DNA from: Flavobacteriales bacterium
Lineage (GTDB): Bacteria; Bacteroidota; Bacteroidia; UBA10329
Direction of reading: 5' to 3'
NCBI GenBank assembly: GCA_020635535.1
Contig: JACJZP010000012.1
Span: 23,004-87,003 of the forward strand
DNA length: 64,000 nt
The notes beneath the pieces were generated by a model. That model was not told where the DNA came from and ran no database searches. It saw only the letters and a program-made list of their open reading frames with translations. The position numbers and the translations under genes were made by a program. Positions 59,349 to 64,000 of this stretch are shown piece by piece (position 1 is the stretch's first letter; every line of letters begins with the position of its first letter).

Positions 59349-62300
59349 TTATTCAGTCTTTATGACGCGCTTTTGAATGACAGACTTATGCTGTGAGATA
59401 GTGAGCAGGTAAACTCCATTTGCCCAGCCTTCACCATTTAAAGCAACTGAAAGCCTATTTGGCGCATCGGAAAAGACAATTCTTCCACTAACATCAGCAA
59501 CGGTTATCTGGGTGATGAGATTTTCAGACCGTACTCTGAGTTCGGATGTAAATGGAATAGGATAGACCTCCAAACCAAGTTCGAGTTCATCAATTCCAAC
59601 AGTGATCCAACTGTACGGCTCTGATATGGATGAACAACCATTGGCATCAAATACTTCAACAGTGTAATCTCCAGATTCCAAGGGCTCATAAGCAGCACTG
59701 GTTGCGTTTTCAATAGGCGTTCCGTTCAGATACCACTGATATGAATCTCCAGCGGTTGATTCCAATTGTGAACCATTGACAGAAATTGCAGGTTGAGTTG
59801 GAAGAGGGTTTACCATGACTTCTACGTCATCAGAATCAGAACAACCATTCGAATCGGTCACCTGTACCTGATAAGTCGTGGTTTCTGTGGGTTCCACATC
59901 GATTGATGATGTCGTTTCACCCGTATTCCAAGCGTAAGAGGTTCCACCATTCGCAGTCAGATTTGCTGTTTCACCTTCGCAAATGGTCTGATCATCTCCA
60001 GCACTCGCAACAGGCAAAGGATTTACGGTTATTTCAACATCTTCCGTTACAGTTCCACAACCATTTTCTGCCGTAACGGTATAGGTGGTGGTTTCAGAAG
60101 GGCTTACTGTAATGTCATTCGTGGTTTCACCACTTGGCTGCCACTCCACAGCTTCATTGGAAACGGAAGTCAATAGCACCGATTCTCCTTCACAGATCTC
60201 GCTATCTGCAGAAGCACTCAAAGATGGAAGCGCGTTAACATCAATGGTGATCTGGTCTGTTGCATCTCCGCAAGAATTACTTGCCGTAACGGTGTACGTG
60301 GTCTGTTCAGTTGGGCTGACCGAAATATCAGCCGTTGTCTCATTCGTGTTCCAAGAATAGGAATCTGCATCTGTAGAAGAGGTGGTCAACTCAACTGTTT
60401 CTCCTTCACAGATCGTTGTGTTTCCAGAAATGGAAACAGTTGGAGTAGGGTCAACCGTTGCAATAACCTCCGTTCTGGCGGTTGTGCAGCCATCCTGTTG
60501 AATCACCCAATCGTAGAAGAAATAGTAGTAGTCGGTTCCAGCCGTGCTGCTGGTAATTGAAAGTACGCCTGGAATGTCATACGGATAGCTCGGGCCGCTG
60601 TTGTTTCTGTAAAGATTCGGTCCTGCTGACGTTCCGAGTTGTAGGTCGGTTCCAATCGGCAATGTGAAATTCAATGGCACCACGCTTTCACCATCTGGAA
60701 TGTTGATTGTGGCACTTTCAATCACCGTTCCGTTGTTGTCTCGCAACTCAATGGTTCTGTCTGCTGCTCCTTGGGCGTAAACACGAACCGAAACCAAGGT
60801 CACCTGTTCGTAGCAATCGAACAACAATGACTGAAGATTATTGAAGTTACCCCCTGTTCCGAAGTTGTTGTTGGACGGACCGCCACTTAATGGAGAAGGA
60901 GCAATCTCACTTTCAACGTAGTACGAAGTGGTTGTGGTGATGCTTGGTGTGCTGTAGCTCGTTCCAGTGTTCACTAGGTTGCCGCCAGCGGCAGCATCAT
61001 ACCAGTTCAGATTTCCTGAACCAGACGCTGAAAGCGATACAGAACCGGCTCCACATCTTGAAGCATTCTGAGTTGCGGGGGCTGCCGAAATTTCAGCAAC
61101 AACTGCAGTTCTTTGGCTGATGCAGCCTTCGGTTTCAATTTCCCAATCGTAGAAAGAGTAATAATAATCTGTACCAGCGCTGCTGTTGGTAATGGATACG
61201 ATTCCTGCAACATCATATGGAAAGCTTGGGCCGGCATTGTTTCTATAGAGACTTGCATTTGCCAATGTTCCCAACTGGTAGTTCGTTCCTGGTTGCACAT
61301 TGAAATTCAGCGTTACCGTTTGCGTTCCGTTTGGAATATTGACTGTGGCAGTTTGAAGAACCATACCGTTGCTGTTTCGGAGTTCAATGGTTCGATTGCC
61401 ACCTCCCTGCGCGTAAACCTTCACGCTTTTTAAGGTAAAGGCCTCGAAAGCATCAAATAGCAAGTGTTGAGTTCCATCAAAATAACCACCACCACCAAAG
61501 CTATTGTCGGCTGGCCCTACGTTGTATGTGGCCGATGCGACCTCATTCTCGACATAATACGTGGTGGTTGAGCTCAAACTTGGGGTATTGAACGTGCTTC
61601 CGTTACCAACAGGCGATCCGCCAGTGGCCTGATCATACCAGTTCAACGTTCCAGTTCCGGTTGCAGAAAGAGCCAGTGAGCCTGCATCGCAACGGAAATC
61701 ACCTGCCGCATCAGGACCATCTGGACGGTCTACCACGATCAAGTTGTTGTAAGAAGCCGCATCACTACCAAAACCATTGGTTGCAGTTAGGGTAACGGTG
61801 TATGTTCCTTCATTTTGATAAGTGTGAGTGGGATTCTGATCTGAGGAGGTGTTGCCATCTCCAAAATCCCATAACCAGGAAGTAGCACCGTTAATGGATT
61901 GGTCGGTGAAGGTTACTAACCCACTGCAAGTTTCTTGAACTGAGGATGCAAAGTTTGCGGTGGGTGGTGAGTTTGGCTGTGTGCAGGTCCAAGTGAGCGC
62001 AAATCCTGATTCATTGACATAAGTGTCTGAGAATTGTCGGATCGTAATGTCGCCTCCAGAAGAGGTGATTGTTCCTCCATTGGGAAGATTGTTGCCATCA
62101 TACTGTCCGAGCAATGGGCTGCCAATGGTTGGGCCATCATACACGTAGAGATAATCGTACCCTGATTCAAATGAGAACTGACTGAAGTTAAGGGTTACCG
62201 AAGTTGCACCAACTGGCGAAATGGTGGTTACAACACTGTTGTTGTCCTGATAATTCTCGTTCGGACCACCGTCATCATAAAGCGTTCCGGTACACCAAGT

Positions 62301-64000
62301 AAGCGTTTGGCTTCCATCATCAGGCATCAACGCCACACACGGATTGTTCGGGTCGATACTGATGTAGTTCGGAATAACCAGATTATCGGTACCACAATTT
62401 CCACCATCGACAAAAAGCGAAACTGAGTACACGCCATTAGTATTGTAGGTATGAGACGGATTCACGGCATTGCTTGTATTACCGTCACCAAAATCCCAAG
62501 TATAGCTTGCACCGTTAGCACTGAAATTTGTGAAATCGATGGTTATTGGCGCTTCACAATTGGAGGTGATAGCAGCGGCAAAATCACTGATCACCGTTGC
62601 GTCAAACTCATCTCCAACTCCAACCGCGTACCAGGCATTGGTGGTTGCAATTACTTGTGGAGAACATCCGCCAAAAAGATCTATGGCAGCCTGTATGGAG
62701 TAGAATCGTGCGTCTACATATTCCGATGTTGCACCGAGATAAACCGTCAACGTGCGGTAAGCAATGGCCTGTGCATCCTGAATGCCAACACCCGTAACGT
62801 TATATGAATTCCCAAGGTCGTTCGTGCCGCTTTCGCCATCGGTCAGAATGACGAACCACTTGTTCTGAACACCACTGTTCGTGTGAACTCCGCCATTATC
62901 GGCCGTTCCTGTTGCCCAGTTTGTACCGTTGTAGGTGTCGGGGTCGCCATAAGCATTCGGGTTGCTCATGGATCGAAGCGTTCCAACATCTTCGCCCATC
63001 AGCCAATCTCCAGAAGAAGGGTTCTGAATCCATTCCACAGCTGCACCAAAAATGTCCGAGAATGATTCGTTCAACGCACCATATTCGTCCTGATAAATCA
63101 ACCCTGCGGTGAAGTCGGTCACGCCATGGGTCATTTCGTGGCCACAGATGTCCAAAGCCGTTAGCGGAGAGTTGTTGCCATCTCCATAGGTCATTCGCTG
63201 ACCATCCCAGAACGCGTTGAAATAGCCCTGATCATAATGCACGTAGCTGTTGATCTGCATGTTGGCATCGTCAATACTGTTTCGGCCGTGCTCATTCAGA
63301 TAGTAATCGTAAGTCATTTCAGCGCCCCAATGCGCATCGGTGGCGTATTGATCCAGGTCGGCATTCACGTTATTCCAAACGTTGTTCGCATCGGTGAAAT
63401 CCACTGCTCCGCCATAAGTTGTTGCTTCGTTAAGGTCGAACGTACGGATGCCACCACCACGGCCTGCCTCACGAAGACGGTAACCACCATTGAAACTATC
63501 GGTGATGATGGTTTTAGTGCCTACATAACCCGTTTGGGCAGTTCCTGCTACATCAGCGATATGGATGCGATGATTCTCAAAAAGCACCTCGCCAGTTTGG
63601 GCATCCACAAACACCTCAGCACGGTAAAGCGGCTTGTGAGCGTAGATGTCGAATTTGTAAGCTAGGCGGAAATCCGTGGTCTTAGCAAAGTCGAAATCGG
63701 GATTGATGTACACCAATTCGCCTTGCGGAAAATAAGTTGCCGAAGGGTTTTCGGTTTCCCACTTGAGGTGCTCCTCTTCTCCAAGAAGTTCCCATTTATA
63801 CGTTTCGGCACCGACATGTGTCTTGGCAGATTCCAGTGCAGATGATTCAGAAATTGTATTGGATGAGGCCGAAATCAGCTTTGGATAGCGACCGTTAAAC
63901 GAAGTGATGATGTCATTTTCGCCATGGGCGTATAGAAAGGCTCCGAAAACAGGAATTCCATTTTTGAGTACCTGATAACGGATATGCTGCTTTCCCAGTT
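59349..64000 (-). CDS. secreted M4 (thermolysin-type) metalloprotease, multidomain with T9SS tail (5' end outside window)
   Basis: Open to the window edge on the minus strand, at least 1550 codons. The visible N-terminal part is an FTP propeptide (LGKQHIRYQVLKNGIPVFGAFLY). The peptidase domain has DICGHEMTHGVTDFTAGLIYQDEYGALNESFSDIFG, with zinc ligands in HEMTH (63126-63140) and the downstream Glu of NESFSD. Then come a PKD domain (YTWDFGDGNTSNAVNPSHTY), a CUB-like domain (TWCTGTLYDDGGPNENYQDN), another PKD, two repeats of SLSATGTGTLNWYDQATGG / SSTTTYYVENEVA type, several Ig-like units (CEGETVELTTSSTDADSYSWNTNETT) and a Por tail (LEVYPIPFTSELRVRSENLITQITVADVSG...VIQKRVIKTE). It is an exported peptidase digesting external protein, anchored or released through T9SS. 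Confidence 0.93.
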   Translation of the reverse strand, partial: LGKQHIRYQVLKNGIPVFGAFLYAHGENDIITSFNGRYPKLISASSNTISESSALESAKTHVGAETYKWELLGEEEHLKWETENPSATYFPQGELVYINPDFDFAKTTDFRLAYKFDIYAHKPLYRAEVFVDAQTGEVLFENHRIHIADVAGTAQTGYVGTKTIITDSFNGGYRLREAGRGGGIRTFDLNEATTYGGAVDFTDANNVWNNVNADLDQYATDAHWGAEMTYDYYLNEHGRNSIDDANMQINSYVHYDQGYFNAFWDGQRMTYGDGNNSPLTALDICGHEMTHGVTDFTAGLIYQDEYGALNESFSDIFGAAVEWIQNPSSGDWLMGEDVGTLRSMSNPNAYGDPDTYNGTNWATGTADNGGVHTNSGVQNKWFVILTDGESGTNDLGNSYNVTGVGIQDAQAIAYRTLTVYLGATSEYVDARFYSIQAAIDLFGGCSPQVIATTNAWYAVGVGDEFDATVISDFAAAITSNCEAPITIDFTNFSANGASYTWDFGDGNTSNAVNPSHTYNTNGVYSVSLFVDGGNCGTDNLVIPNYISIDPNNPCVALMPDDGSQTLTWCTGTLYDDGGPNENYQDNNSVVTTISPVGATSVTLNFSQFSFESGYDYLYVYDGPTIGSPLLGQYDGNNLPNGGTITSSGGDITIRQFSDTYVNESGFALTWTCTQPNSPPTANFASSVQETCSGLVTFTDQSINGATSWLWDFGDGNTSSDQNPTHTYQNEGTYTVTLTATNGFGSDAASYNNLIVVDRPDGPDAAGDFRCDAGSLALSATGTGTLNWYDQATGGSPVGNGSTFNTPSLSSTTTYYVENEVASATYNVGPADNSFGGGGYFDGTQHLLFDAFEAFTLKSVKVYAQGGGNRTIELRNSNGMVLQTATVNIPNGTQTVTLNFNVQPGTNYQLGTLANASLYRNNAGPSFPYDVAGIVSITNSSAGTDYYYSFYDWEIETEGCISQRTAVVAEISAAPATQNASRCGAGSVSLSASGSGNLNWYDAAAGGNLVNTGTSYSTPSITTTTSYYVESEIAPSPLSGGPSNNNFGTGGNFNNLQSLLFDCYEQVTLVSVRVYAQGAADRTIELRDNNGTVIESATINIPDGESVVPLNFTLPIGTDLQLGTSAGPNLYRNNSGPSYPYDIPGVLSITSSTAGTDYYYFFYDWVIQQDGCTTARTEVIATVDPTPTVSISGNTTICEGETVELTTSSTDADSYSWNTNETTADISVSPTEQTTYTVTASNSCGDATDQITIDVNALPSLSASADSEICEGESVLLTSVSNEAVEWQPSGETTNDITVSPSETTTYTVTAENGCGTVTEDVEITVNPLPVASAGDDQTICEGETANLTANGGTSYAWNTGETTSSIDVEPTETTTYQVQVTDSNGCSDSDDVEVMVNPLPTQPAISVNGSQLESTAGDSYQWYLNGTPIENATSAAYEPLESGDYTVEVFDANGCSSISEPYSWITVGIDELELGLEVYPIPFTSELRVRSENLITQITVADVSGRIVFSDAPNRLSVALNGEGWANGVYLLTISQHKSVIQKRVIKTE

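Overview
The window reads as chromosome of a free-living, probably gliding or surface-attached Bacteroidota (Flavobacteriia-like) bacterium. Signs: many secreted proteins with type IX secretion (T9SS) C-terminal sorting domains of both kinds (Por tail 'type A' and gliding-motility 'type B'), a PorP/SprF outer-membrane protein, SprB and PKD repeats, TTG-N18-TAnnTTTG promoters and few strong Shine-Dalgarno sites. Nothing indicates a prophage, conjugative element or CRISPR array.

Layout. 1-1371: the start of an EamA-type transporter gene (minus) and a deoxyhypusine-synthase-like gene. 1448-9735: a tightly overlapping operon of three collagen-like proteins, a type-B T9SS cargo, a PorP/SprF protein and a fourth collagen-like protein with a tail-fibre chaperone end. 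9820-15053: acs, a small GxxExxY gene between inverted repeats, and polA. 15110-19159: a lipoprotein, an SBBP-repeat secreted protein, a DinB-like protein and a TPR protein. 19349-22190: a SiaA/B/C-like partner-switching module with a tandem SiaB, plus acylphosphatase. 22194-28267: thioredoxin-like lipoprotein, ferritin, a large PKD cargo, fructosamine-kinase-family protein and tRNA-Ala(GGC).

28329-41741 holds two related loci. In each, a membrane TPR/LuxR-type regulator is divergent from surface-adhesin genes, across a promoter region with the same box pattern. The first adhesin operon also hides a 50-residue peptide gene. The second adhesin (YadA-like head, collagen stalk, T9SS tail) is broken by a dense cluster of small deletions in its collagen repeats.

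41894-46151: an OlsF-like aminolipid acyltransferase beside an intact PlsC, then a glycerophosphodiesterase and a quinone-reductase-like flavoprotein. 46350-64000: a 1685-residue SprB-repeat cargo, two purple-acid-phosphatase-like proteins around a TPR gene, a choice-of-anchor I/lamin-tail cargo, a transglutaminase-like orphan, a small glycine-zipper protein, and an M4 metalloprotease running off the window end.

How it fits together: most of the window builds or regulates the cell surface. The least ordinary parts are (i) the collagen-fibre operon with its own PorP/SprF and a phage-like HxH fibre tip, and (ii) the duplicated regulator-adhesin loci with a shared operator layout. Functions for both are inference; domain and motif calls come from reading the sequence against remembered families.
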